In this document: in pieces, positions 11,401 through 22,100 of the stretch
How positions within the stretch are numbered: the first letter of the stretch is position 1
How the letters are laid out: every line of letters begins with the position of its first letter
Source of the DNA: Staphylotrichum longicolle
Lineage: Eukaryota; Ascomycota; Sordariomycetes; Sordariales; Chaetomiaceae
DNA: 64,000 bases
Assembly: GCA_019096155.1 (NCBI GenBank)
Contig: JAHCVI010000001.1
Location: 5,084,001 to 5,148,000, forward strand
Direction of reading: 5' to 3'
Notes under the pieces: generated by a model
The model's input: only the letters and a program-made list of their open reading frames with translations
What the model was told of the DNA's origin: nothing
Database searches by the model: none
Made by a program: the position numbers and the translations under genes

Positions 11401-12365
11401 CTATGACCCCCTTCTCTCCCTCCAGGTCTTGGAGACTCAGGGGTGGACCAACAAGTTCTTCAGCCTCTGGTTTGGCAGCATGGCATCCTTCACCCGTGTG
11501 CACGACAAGCAGTTGTGCATCCTGGCCATCATCGCCCTTCTCAACATCAAGCCCGAGCAGGTTCCCGCCAGCATCATGGTCGGCTGGCCGAGGCTCCTCC
11601 AGGTTGGTTTTCTTTTCCCCCAAACGTGCTCTTTGTAGAATGGCATCTGACAAGTTGGCAGGGCATCAAAATCCTCTTCGACACCCTCCCGGAGGCGATG
11701 TCAAGTGAGTACTTTCTAAAAAGCGCTTGTCTCGAGCCTCAAACTAACCCTCGTCCAGACCGCGAAGAGGCGTTGAAGGATGATTTCCAGTTCGACAGCG
11801 GAACCTACGGGTACGATGAGAGCGACGATGAGTGGGATGACGAGGAGGCCAACTGGAACGGCGCGGAGCACGAAGAGGAGCCAACCGGCGAGGCCAAGGA
11901 CGAGAGCACGGCGTATCTGGAGTTCCTGAACGAGGAGGTAAGCATGCTCGTGGACATCTGCGGGTTGCTGAGTTCGAGAACCGTGCTGACATGTGCCGAA
12001 ACCAGGCACAGAAGCTTAAGGCGACAGACCTCGAAGAGTCTGACGATGAGCTTGGCGAAGACAGCGTCCTGTTGGAGTCACCACTTGACCGGATTGATCC
12101 CTACCTCGCTTTCAGAGACTGCTTCAAGAGTACGTGCTGGTCACTAGCTTGTGTAAGAAGGACTGTCGCTAATGCCTTTGCAGAGCTGCAAGAAGATCAG
12201 CCTCAATTCTGTGCCAATCTGCTCACTCACCTCACCCCTATTGATCAGACAGCCCTCCTTGAGGTCTGCCGGAGAGCGGACACACAGGAAATGATGGGCC
12301 TGCAAAGCCCATTCCCCATTTCCCGGGCGCGTGGTCCCACTGCGAACGGCGCAGGACCGAGCTAG
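8489..12365 (+). CDS. nmd5: Importin-beta family nuclear transport receptor (Nmd5/Sxm1, importin-7/8 type)
   Basis: Ten exons: 8489-8578, 8756-8834, 8943-9409, 9469-9653, 9713-10905, 10968-11602, 11662-11704, 11759-11937, 12006-12129 and 12184-12365; all nine introns are GT-AG and the sum (3177 nt) gives a 1058-residue protein, the size of this karyopherin family. The start is the ATG in CACCATGG. N-terminal HEAT repeats contain the family block AVIYLKNR-like (TVIYLKNRVNRAWE) and PERWP; central blocks HHWWKAKKWAYFNLNRLY and the acidic C-terminal loop (about 90 residues rich in Asp/Glu, YDESDDEWDDEE) match Nmd5/Sxm1. It should bind Ran-GTP and import cargo such as ribosomal or stress-response proteins; that is family knowledge. 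Yeast has two paralogues, and I cannot say which is closer. Identity is firm at family level. Confidence 0.9.
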
Positions 12366-15300
12366 AGACTTAAGGTGCCATGACAAGTCCAGTCATACCA
12401 CAGCGCCCTAAGACAATCGATGGATCAGGAGAGTGGGCCCAACTCTCCTTCACCCAGCCCAGAACCGCTCATCGGCCACTGCTTCTGGGAATATCGCGAG
12501 CGAAATTTGCCCGCGCCACCCCTGCCTAACCGGGGCATGCGTATATATTGCGTTTTGGAATGCAACACTCTCCGACGTGCGGCTTTCGAGGTGCCGGAGA
12601 GACGCTCGGCAGAGGCTAGGAACACCAGAGGAGTTGGTTGCCAATCTGGGCAGGGGCCCTTCTCTGAAGACGTACATGGGGCATGGGAAATGGAACCGGG
12701 TCTGCGGGCGCTATAATCGTCATTTTTGAGTCTCCAAATGGGTCTTTGATTTGCTTTGCTCTTTTACCCCCATGATATCTGGTCATTTACCCCTTATTCC
12801 CCCTCGGCCGGTAGATTCATGAAGATTTTAGTCTGGAGCAGGGGATTGATGAACACCGCCAGATTCGGCGAGCACAACACACACCAAGAAAAGAAAGTAT
12901 TGCAGACCATCTCATCCTGGTAACGTGTGACGATGTCGTTGACTTTAATCTTGAACCTTGGGCGGCTGTTCCTGTCACGCCCCTGACGAGGGGTCCTGGC
13001 GAGCCCCTTTACTGATCGCCTCTATTCAACGGCTCAAATGTCTCCCTTCCTTGGGCCTGGGGTGCAATGAGAGGGAACAGTGAGTTGTAAATGGAAATTC
13101 AACAGTCCTCAAGTTCCAGTGCAGGTGTAGAAGCGTTGTTTTGTTCCATCCAACGGGGGTTGAGGCTTGAGGCCCCCAAGGGGGCGACGTGCGACATAAA
13201 CAGTATGTGCAGTATGTCAACATGCAACAGACAACCTGCCAGATGTTGGGTATTGAGTTGACATGGTATCTCATAAGCAAAAGACTTTCGTCTCCTTCCC
13301 TAGGCTTCGTGCCACGCCGGTTGTAAATATCAATATTGATGAAAGGCATTCGGGTCGTAACAACACACTTCAGGAGTGACCGACCTGCTCTCCTTGTTCT
13401 TGTTCTGTCATGTTTGAGCACGCCAGCTTTACCAACCAAGGCGAGCTCAACTTGGAGACTCTCATTTGACATACTGCTGATGTGGCAACAATCTCGATGG
13501 GTGATTGCGTCTCTCCACTAAAGGCTGCTTCTGTGACGGTGTCTGCCGGCTGGTGTGCTTGACAGGCCACTGCTCTACAAGTAGGGGGCATGGACTCATG
13601 AAACCATTGGGGATGGAGATTCTTCCGTATCCAATCTAGAGCAGGTAGCAGGTACAGCCAGGGGTACTCGCTGGCATTGGGTTCAACTATGTGTGCTCCT
13701 CATCCGCAGCCAAGCACAAAGAATCAACCAATGCCAAACCCACATCATCGTTCAACTCAGAACCTCCAGCCAACACACGACTTACGATACTTGCATCTTT
13801 GGATGTATGCCCAGACCACGAGTGGCGTTATCAGCCGTTTTTCGCGATGCGCGACCGGCCGTTCTGCCGCCGTCCGACATCCAACGCTCGACCCGATCTC
13901 TTCATCATAGCTGAAGGTGCTTTCTGCTCTGAGGGTTGCAACCCTGCAGCCACCAGCTCACATTCTTTTCATGATTCTCGGCCTCGGCCGTCACCGCGCA
14001 TTAGGCCAAGCTCTTGGGAGAGGGGGTCGTACACGTAGTGTACAGGAGTGGCAAGACGCATGGGAAGGCCATGCCTCCTGGGCTTGGTCCTTGGCAAGGC
14101 AGGCCAAGAGAACGTGCCGACGCCTCTTGGCCGGGTTTGGGCGGATCTAGAAGGGGTTGGCGATGGCGTGCCGGTTCTTGGTCTTGGAAACTTGGGAATA
14201 GTGGCAGGTCGTTTTTTTTTTTTGGTCTTGTTGTTTTTCTCGTGACGTCCGTTGCTGCGACCCCAACCAACCAACCAACCAACCAACCCCCTGGGTAAGT
14301 AAGAACATGGTCCGTCGCCAATTGAGAAGAGGAGAGGGGTTGTCGAGCATTTGCCTCTCCCGGGACCGAAGGGGTCGGGTCCGTCATGCAGCCCAAGAGA
14401 AAGGCATTTTCTCGTAGTTCTCGCCCCTGGGTAGCACAGACACTTTGATATCACGGTGGTTGTATGGTCCGAGAAAGAAAACCTTGTATCATGTACCTTC
14501 ACCCTCGCCCAACCACATGTACGGTGCCATGTGTGGTGTGTGATTCGAGATTTGTGTCGGAGGACTTGTTACCAAAGTACGTCAGCGTGTGTTGGATCGC
14601 GGGTCTAGAATGTAAGGAAGAGAGGGTGACGATACACTAGTTCGCTTTTCTCACACGGAGCGTGTGAGACGCCATTTGACCCCCACGTAATGCATGCGGT
14701 GTCGCATCCATCCGTTCCAGTCCTTGTGCAGCTGGGACAAGTTGCTTGGTGCATGCTGTCGCAGCCAACAGAGGGGTTTAGCCGGGACCCTCCCCCCATC
14801 GAGCGGCTGGGGGATGTAGGCAGAGCATTCTCATCAGTTGCTGGGGAGCACCGAAGCTGGCATCGGGTGTGCTGATGATGCGTTGCTGGGATGGTGTTGT
14901 GACCATTAAAATGTACAAGACGAAACAAGTATTCCGGGACGAAGCATACTCGGCTCGTGGAAGCAAGGGTGCGTGCCGTGAAGAGGACAAGACAACCCCG
15001 CAAGTCGGTTTAGATTCAATGAATGGTTCATGTGAGCGCCCATGTGGCGTATCAACAGGGCAGGGGAAGCATCACTCTCCAACCCATTACGTTACCCTGT
15101 TTCGATACACAGCACTTCGGTCTTCGGCCTTGTGTGAAAATGACAAACCCCAAGCTTCCAGACCTCCACACCTGTTGAGCCCAAGCTCTCGGCACCCTTG
15201 GCTACAAGGAGGTGGGGTTGGTTACACTGACGAGGGCGGTGACACCAAGCGCAATCGTGCAGACGATGCCAACAGATTGGCTCCGCAATGCGACAAGAGA

Positions 15301-17073
15301 CGGGACAGACACACGCGCGCGCGCACACAAGGAGCAGGATACCGATCTCTCCCGAACTTCTTTTCCCACGTGCCGCTCCATCTTACGAGTTGTTTCGAAA
15401 GGAAAGCAAACGTCCAAATCGAGGAAGCCGGTTTTGTTTCTTGGACCACCAAAATAGCAACCCCGATGGGGTCAGGTCAGAGCGAGAGCGAGCGAGCGAG
15501 CCATGCACCCGCCTCCCCCGTTCAGAGCAAGCTAAAATCTTCAGCTAACCTAACCCACTAACCGAGCCAGCCAAGGAGAGATCCAAGTCCTTGGCCCAGA
15601 TGGCGATTCCCCCATCCCGACTTACCCGCGGAGATGGTCCAAGTGAGGGGGGGGCAGGGCAAGGAAACGACAGTCAAGTGACGAAAGACGAGGGAGGGGT
15701 TGAAGGGTTGATGGTTGGAGAAAAAAGACAAGATGAACCAACAGCCTCCTCTCCTTCGTCCAACTCCCACCCCCGTCATCTCAAATCCGCAGGGGGGGGT
15801 TGGTGGGGAGCGGGGCTGGTTGAGAGATGGTGTTGTGCAGGACGGCAGGCAACGCGGGGGGCTTCGGCGGGGACTCGTGGTCAGTGACAGGAAGCAAAGC
15901 ATGCTGACGCTGCTGTGGGACGTTGCGAAGGCTTGGAGTCTGGGGAATCTGGAGCAGCAGAGGCAATAACTTTAACCACCCACGCGCAGCCGAGACAGGC
16001 CAATCAACTTCGGGCATGGCTCCCTTTTCCGTAGGCGATTCCCGGGAAAGTTGTTGGCACAAAGAGACAGAAGTGAGCGGGCCTGCCAGCGGCAAGGCAG
16101 ATCAATCCGTCAGTCAGATTCCCCTCAGGTGATGCCGCCTCAATCTCACTCTTCCGTAATTCCAAGACGCCGGCAAAGGCAAAGCGTCAACAACCGAATA
16201 AGTCTAAGGTAAGAATATGACAGTCACATGTTTCGACCGAGCCGCTTCACACTTGTGAGGGATGATGAGATGATGATCAGGGTTCCGAGTAGACCAACTC
16301 CTCGGGGGCATCGTGATCGTGGTTCTGATCCTGTAGATCAGCGAGAGGGGTTGGATTGTCAGAAGGGAAATTGCTGACTCGGTTCAGCTCGGTTTAGCAG
16401 AGAAACAAGAGGATCAGACGTAGGCGGCCCAATGGCGGCTCGGCCGCTCATCCATCTAACTGGGGTCCGCTGGTCCGGCAACATCCAACTTTCTCTCCAC
16501 GAGCGCCAGGGGCGAGAGGACTTGGCGCGTGTTCAACAAGAAGCTTGATGAGACCAGTGATTGGCAGCGGGACAATTGTTTTCATCGCTGACTGCCCACA
16601 TCCTCCACACGGCGCCTCCACAAGACGGCGCTGTCTATGTAACAAGGATTAAACATCTGCACCACAGCTGCGTGTTGCCGCTGATCCACCGATCCTCTTC
16701 TCAGCATCATTAAGTGAGACTAGCCTCAAGCTAGGCTGACATCCTTGACTGTGTGGATGGAACAGCAAGAGGGGAAAGAAAAGGAAACGAAAAAAGACCA
16801 GGTAACAAAGCCAGAGCTTTGTGTAAACAGGCCAATGTCAACAGATCTATCTGGCCTTGGCTCCCCCGGAGATCCGTCGCAATAAAAGCAGAAACCGCCC
16901 AATGATGCTGCTGTCGTTTGATGCACCCTCGACCTTGTAACGCCGTTGTATGTTTTGCAAGTCTGCCCGCTGAACCCCAATTAAAAAGCCAAGTAATGGA
17001 AAAGTGAAAGAAAGCAAAAGGCAACAAAATTGCCCGCGCTGGTAGAACGCTGTGGGATGCATCGCGGCTCATT
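12366..17073. other. 4.7 kb gene-free stretch between convergent genes
   Basis: The importin gene and the kinase gene point towards each other across this gap, so it carries only 3' regions plus whatever else is hidden. No ORF here has a known domain; the longest (14869-15561, +) has poor composition and no context. Simple-sequence tracts occur: poly-T near 14211, (CCAA)n at 14262, alternating CG/CA near 15313 and GAGC repeats near 15480. Confidence 0.55.
14262..14289 (+). repeat. (CCAA)n microsatellite
   Basis: About seven uninterrupted CCAA units, 45 bases downstream of a poly-T run, in non-coding DNA. Confidence 0.9.
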
Positions 17074-19155
17074 TTAGTAGCCAGCACTGCCGGGCATCTT
17101 GCCCAGCGAGTGAGTGTTGTGCTCCTTTGGAGGGAGGTGGTTGTGGCAGTAAATCTTCTTGCCGCTCACGCGATTCTGGCCCGGCTTCTTCGACGCATCG
17201 ATCATGTTCGCCGCGCTGGGTTCGTCGAAGTTCTCCGTCTGGCAACACTCAATGTTCTTCACCCATCGGTTGGTGACCACGTTGGCAATCGAGATGCGCT
17301 TCTCCGGGTCGGGATGGAGCATCTGAAGGAGTACGCGCCGCAACGCTGGAGGCTTGACAAACGTGTCGAACACAAACACGTGCGGGTAATCCATGTCGGT
17401 AATGGCTGTATCAGACGCCTCGGCGTGCTTGAGTTCCCACTTCTCCCAGCCACGGACCAAGCTGGGGTAAGTATCCTTCGGCGAGGCGCCCTCGGCGACT
17501 TCGGCCTTGTGCCACAGGGGCCCACCGAAGATGAGGTTGATCATGACAATGGCCGAGCTCCACACATCCAGGCCCCGCGGGTCGTACTTGTCCTTCTTCT
17601 GGAGGACCTCGGGCGAGATATACGGCATGCTGCCGCAGATGCCGGGGGCGCAGCGCCGTACCTCGCCCATATTCTTGCCGCACTGGCCGCCAGCTTCCCT
17701 AATCCCGGGGTGGATGCCTGAGAAGACCTCCGAGACGCCAAAGTCGGTGATCTTGAGCCGGCTGTCTTTGGTTATGAGCAGATTCTCGAGCTTGATATCG
17801 CGGTGAGCGATGCCGTTCGAGTGAAGGTAGTGGATGCCCGTGATTAGCTGCTTGAAGAGGCACAGCCGGTCCTTTTCCCTGTCCTCAGTCTTAAGATACT
17901 TCTTGTTGACCAACGAGAACAAATCGCCGTTTTCGCAATATTCCATGACATGATTCCAGCGGCCGTGGTCGATGCAGAGCCGGACTGTGTCGACGATGTT
18001 GGGGTGGTGTAAGCTCTTCGCCAGGGTGTATTCCGACTTGATCTTCTTCTCGTATTCTTCGCGCGTCTCGCTCGACGACTTGCCTCGGAACTCCTTGACG
18101 GCGTACAACTCGCCGCCGTTCTTGTTCACCATCAAAGTGACTTTGGAGGTGGCGCCCTTGCCCAAGTGCTTGCCGTGCCGCCCCAAGAGCTTGTGCTGAT
18201 ACTCGAATTCCGACGCCAGTTCAATCACGTCCACGGTGAAGTCGTCCGGTAAGCTCAGGCTCATGCGACGAGCCTTGACACCGGTGCCCGTCTCGGCGGG
18301 CAGGCCCCATAGTGACCTCTCCATGTGGAGGGCATTGTCGGCATCCGCTACAAGGGGCTGCTCTTGCTTGGAATAATCAAAACTGCTGGCACGTCGCCGA
18401 AGCTGCAACTCCTGTCTCGAGGGTGCCTCCTTCGGGCGAGACCGGAAGGTCAGGCCGGTGGCGGCACGGGCCTTCTTCTTGAAGAAGGCTTCGGAATTGG
18501 GTACGGTGGGCGTTGACGCCTCTTCCCTCGTCTTGATGGCCATCTCGAGCGGTGAACTCGGCGACGGCGGAGTGTTGGAGCGGGTAGTAGCCGAGCTCTT
18601 GTTCATTGACCACCGGCGGACTGGCATTTTCCGCTGAGCGGCTTCTGGCAGGTTCAGGGCCGATGCGGGCGCGCTGTGCCCGGGATCGGCGGCCATCGCC
18701 GCCTTGTCCGTTTGCGAGCCGACGCGTCTCAGGAAGCTGGACATGGTGCGTCTGAAATTCGACGTCGAGCCAAAGGTGGAGCGTCTTGAGGGTGGCGCAG
18801 AGGTGAAGTCCTGTTCGGCCGACGGTGTTGAAGGGACGGTCGACTGTGGGGTCTGCTGAGGGCTTTGCGGTGCTTTCCGTGGCGTTGGCGCTGAGGTGTT
18901 GACGGCGAGAGGGGGCTTCGCACCAGGCGCAGTGCCTTGCGGGGTGGGCGGGAAAGCGGCCGTCTGATCCGAGGCAAGCTGCTCGTGGGCCGCGTCGAGG
19001 TGGCCGTCTGGGTTTGCGAGGGTCTGGAAATCCTGCGATTGGCGACCGCTTATGGGAGTGACGGGCTCGTTTACGGCCTCGCTGTCCGTCTCATCGCCCT
19101 CTTCGAAGATGGGATGTGGCAGATCGGTGGGATACTGGCGAGGGGAGGATGACAA
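17074..19155 (-). CDS. Ser/Thr protein kinase, HAL4/SAT4 type
   Basis: A single 693-residue ORF without introns. Residues 1-315 are Ser/Pro/Thr-rich and probably disordered, with many RxxS sites. The kinase domain follows: Gly-rich loop GKGATSKV (~333-340), catalytic Lys in YAVKEF (K354), HRDIKLEN (451-458), DFG (471-473), a long activation segment with two Cys, then GSMPYISPE (508-516) and DVWSSAI (530-536). This layout is that of the fungal HAL/NPR family (Hal4/Sat4, Hal5), which in yeast stabilises plasma-membrane transporters and salt tolerance; the exact paralogue is not certain. All catalytic residues are present, so it should be active. The start is the first ATG of the frame. It is divergent from the gene at 28835 across 9.7 kb. 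Confidence 0.85.
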   Translation of the reverse strand: MSSSPRQYPTDLPHPIFEEGDETDSEAVNEPVTPISGRQSQDFQTLANPDGHLDAAHEQLASDQTAAFPPTPQGTAPGAKPPLAVNTSAPTPRKAPQSPQQTPQSTVPSTPSAEQDFTSAPPSRRSTFGSTSNFRRTMSSFLRRVGSQTDKAAMAADPGHSAPASALNLPEAAQRKMPVRRWSMNKSSATTRSNTPPSPSSPLEMAIKTREEASTPTVPNSEAFFKKKARAATGLTFRSRPKEAPSRQELQLRRRASSFDYSKQEQPLVADADNALHMERSLWGLPAETGTGVKARRMSLSLPDDFTVDVIELASEFEYQHKLLGRHGKHLGKGATSKVTLMVNKNGGELYAVKEFRGKSSSETREEYEKKIKSEYTLAKSLHHPNIVDTVRLCIDHGRWNHVMEYCENGDLFSLVNKKYLKTEDREKDRLCLFKQLITGIHYLHSNGIAHRDIKLENLLITKDSRLKITDFGVSEVFSGIHPGIREAGGQCGKNMGEVRRCAPGICGSMPYISPEVLQKKDKYDPRGLDVWSSAIVMINLIFGGPLWHKAEVAEGASPKDTYPSLVRGWEKWELKHAEASDTAITDMDYPHVFVFDTFVKPPALRRVLLQMLHPDPEKRISIANVVTNRWVKNIECCQTENFDEPSAANMIDASKKPGQNRVSGKKIYCHNHLPPKEHNTHSLGKMPGSAGY

Positions 19156-22100
19156 GCTCGATTTGTTGGAGCTCGGGTTGCACTGTGCATCTAGTGGAGG
19201 GAAGGTGGTGAGTCGGCTGCTCGTGTGCCGGCGCGCAGCACCAAGTGGGGAGGAGAAGGAGAGCGCCGGTCGTCGTGGCTCAAGAAATGAAGGAGTGGGT
19301 AGAAATACCTAGAGAAGAAGCTGGCTGCGTCGCAGCAGCCGTAAGCAACGAGACCGCCATTTTTGGCGGCTGCGCTGTTGTTGAGCGGCAGTGCCCAGAG
19401 GGGAGGTGGCGGGCAACAAGCGCCGGTCTCCAATCAAGCGGGCACGTCGAGTTCGCTCGGTGCCAATGCGGGCAGGAGGGGCCGCTGCCAAACCCGCTGA
19501 AACTGGTTTCCTGGTGGGCGGGTCGTCGACGTAACCAAGCAAAGCACGCCCTGTGCAAGGCCCTTTGCGAAAGAATCCTTTGAGAGACCCAAACTTTCTT
19601 TGTTGCACGCCCGCAGGGTTCTGCAGGCACTGGCTGCACCTGTCTCTTTTTTATGGCCTGCGCATCGACTCTCCAGTCAATGGCTAAGCTCTCCAGTGAG
19701 GTGGACCTGCTACTGGCTGCAATCCCAACAAGTCCAAAGAAACGGGGATTGCGGGTGAGCACCGCCGAGTCTTATATATAAACAGGGCCACGCGAGTCCC
19801 GGCGGGAAGGTCGTTGCTGCGTCACCGTTGTCCGGCTCTGGGCGTCGTCTTGGGAAACGACAATCGCTCTCTGCCAAGGCTGTTTCCCGTTAAGGCGAGA
19901 TTTGTGTCGCCCAGCGGCGGAGGCGTGGCGTGCTGTCGACGACACGAAAGCGGGCGAGATCTACACGTTCGAATGCCGGTTGGCTTGTGCGGCTCTTGGC
20001 GGGCGACGGCGGAAGGCGTGGGAGGAATCCGGAATCCCAGAAAGGGGGATGGGAAAAGATGCAGTGGGAAGAAGTGTGCGCCCGCTGGCGAGTGTTTATA
20101 ACGGCATTGCGAGTACCGAGAGGGTGGGAATCGGCCAGGGAGGGGATGTGGTCCCTTTTTTTTGCCTCCTGCAAGAAAAGGGTGGTGGACGACTGGGATG
20201 AAGGCAATGGGTGCTCCTGGAGAACCTGGAAGTCTCGAGGGTCTCCGAGGGTTTTTGGGGGATTCGGGGCGCCAGGAGCAGCCAGGTGGTGGGGTGGCCG
20301 CCTCGGTGCTAGCGCGGAGCCGTAAGGATCAACGGAAGGCCTTCTCAATCCGGCGCGAGCGCCCAGCGCTGGGCGGTCGGTCGGTGTCTGTATCGAGGCG
20401 GGGCGCCCCAAGATGATTTGTGCGGAGTAATTAGGTACTAAATTCGGCAAATGCCTCTGCAACAACACCCAGCTGCAGCAGGGTCTGCCCCTTCCTGACC
20501 ACCCGCCCAGGTAGCGAGTACCTTGCAATCGACGTCGAGATCGCGGCCACTGCTAGGGTTCCACCGCCTGAGCTCTGGGCAGTGGACCGCCCGACCAAAG
20601 GCCGAGTCTCGTCTTTTTTGCTCCAGCACAACTGGCGAATGTTCGTGTCCCGGGCAGGATCAAAGAGAAAGTAAGGACGACTAGGCGAAGAGCATCGAAT
20701 CGCGAGGCCCAATGGCGTCGCCAGAGCCAGTCACGCCATGTCATGGAAGGGGTCAGCCCGAGGGAAGGCGAATGGAAGCATCACGGCTGGCCGCCAGCAG
20801 GACATCACACACCGGGAACAGCGTCCGGCGAGCGGGAGGAGGGCACTCGGAATCGCAAGAAGTAGTTCCCGCAATACGTCGGGTGTTTTTTCTGCACATA
20901 TAGACACGCAACAGCCCATCAAGGCGCCTTCCTCCAAGTGTTCACTGTTTTGTCCCTTTCTGATGTCTTGGATGTTGCGCCTCAAGAACTTCGATTGAGG
21001 TTTGGAAGATGGGTTTTCCGCGTACTTGGTACATGAATGACTGCGCCAGGCCCAGGCAGAGGGTGGGATGACCCACCCCCACCAAGCGCCGAGCGACCGA
21101 GAGGAGAGCGATATGACCCTCCAAATGCACGGGCGACTGATTGGACACGCCCGGGAATGCCCGGCGTTTTGGGCAAGTGGTGCAAGCACCCCCCAACAGA
21201 CAACAAGTCTCAGGTACACATCCTCGCCAGGCTGGTCTCCATGTGCATTTCGAAAGACGACCACCGTTCCTGGTCTCGGAGCCGATGAATGGAACTCGAC
21301 TCACATGCATGCCACTTTGGTCTTTCCGTTCAGGAACTGTTTGCTCCCGCACGTATGTAGAACTCTGCCCGTCGGCAGCTGCTGGCTGTTCTCTGCCGAC
21401 ACTTGGCCTTGGGATTGTCCTCTCATGTGCTTGTCGCCAAGGCGCCTGAGGAATGACCAAGCCCGGCCAGAAATATGCCGCAATATCCAGGCCGAGTCGG
21501 CTCCTCTTGATCGCTGGAAGACCGTTGATCAGAGCAAGCCTGTGTGGCAACCCGGTTCTTGGCAGGTTTCTGCTTGTGTCAGTCTGTCAGCCTTCGTTGA
21601 CAAGTTGCCCTTCAAATTCGTCCCACGCCTTCGCGGCCGGCAAGCCGAATGGAAGGCAACGACTTGAGGTCGCGAGTACTCTTGCCCCGATAATCGCTGC
21701 CAAGGATGTCAAGGCCCACTGGTCTCCACTGCGTCATTGCTAGCGTGGGGTTCTCCAGAATGCCTTCCTTGAGCCTGCCTCTCGTTCCGTCTTCCCGACC
21801 ACGAAGCCGCACCCAAAGCAGGAACGTCAGGTGTGGCGGGATGTCATCATGCCCTGCCATCGTGGCCTGCTTTTGTTGAACGACAAAGCCACCGTGGCTC
21901 TGGTCCCTGACGCGCCGCTGAACAAGCCCTAAGAACGAGCGCCATCCTCCATGGCGCCATTTTGGCACCCGGACACCGTTTGACATTGATACCTGGGAGC
22001 CGATTTGGGGACAACACGCCAAACGGTTCAAACCGTTGTTTCAGACGCCACACTTCCTGCTTAGTTCATCACCCTCTCAAGTGTGGAAACACGGTTCGGT

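Noticed and set aside
14869..15561. 230-codon plus-strand ORF in the convergent gap
   Set aside because: No domain, unusual composition, spans simple-sequence tracts, no intron signals or context; likely chance.
21061..21079. Perfect 7-bp hairpin gggtggg/cccaccc
   Set aside because: Too short and isolated to call a terminator or RNA element in a eukaryotic genome.
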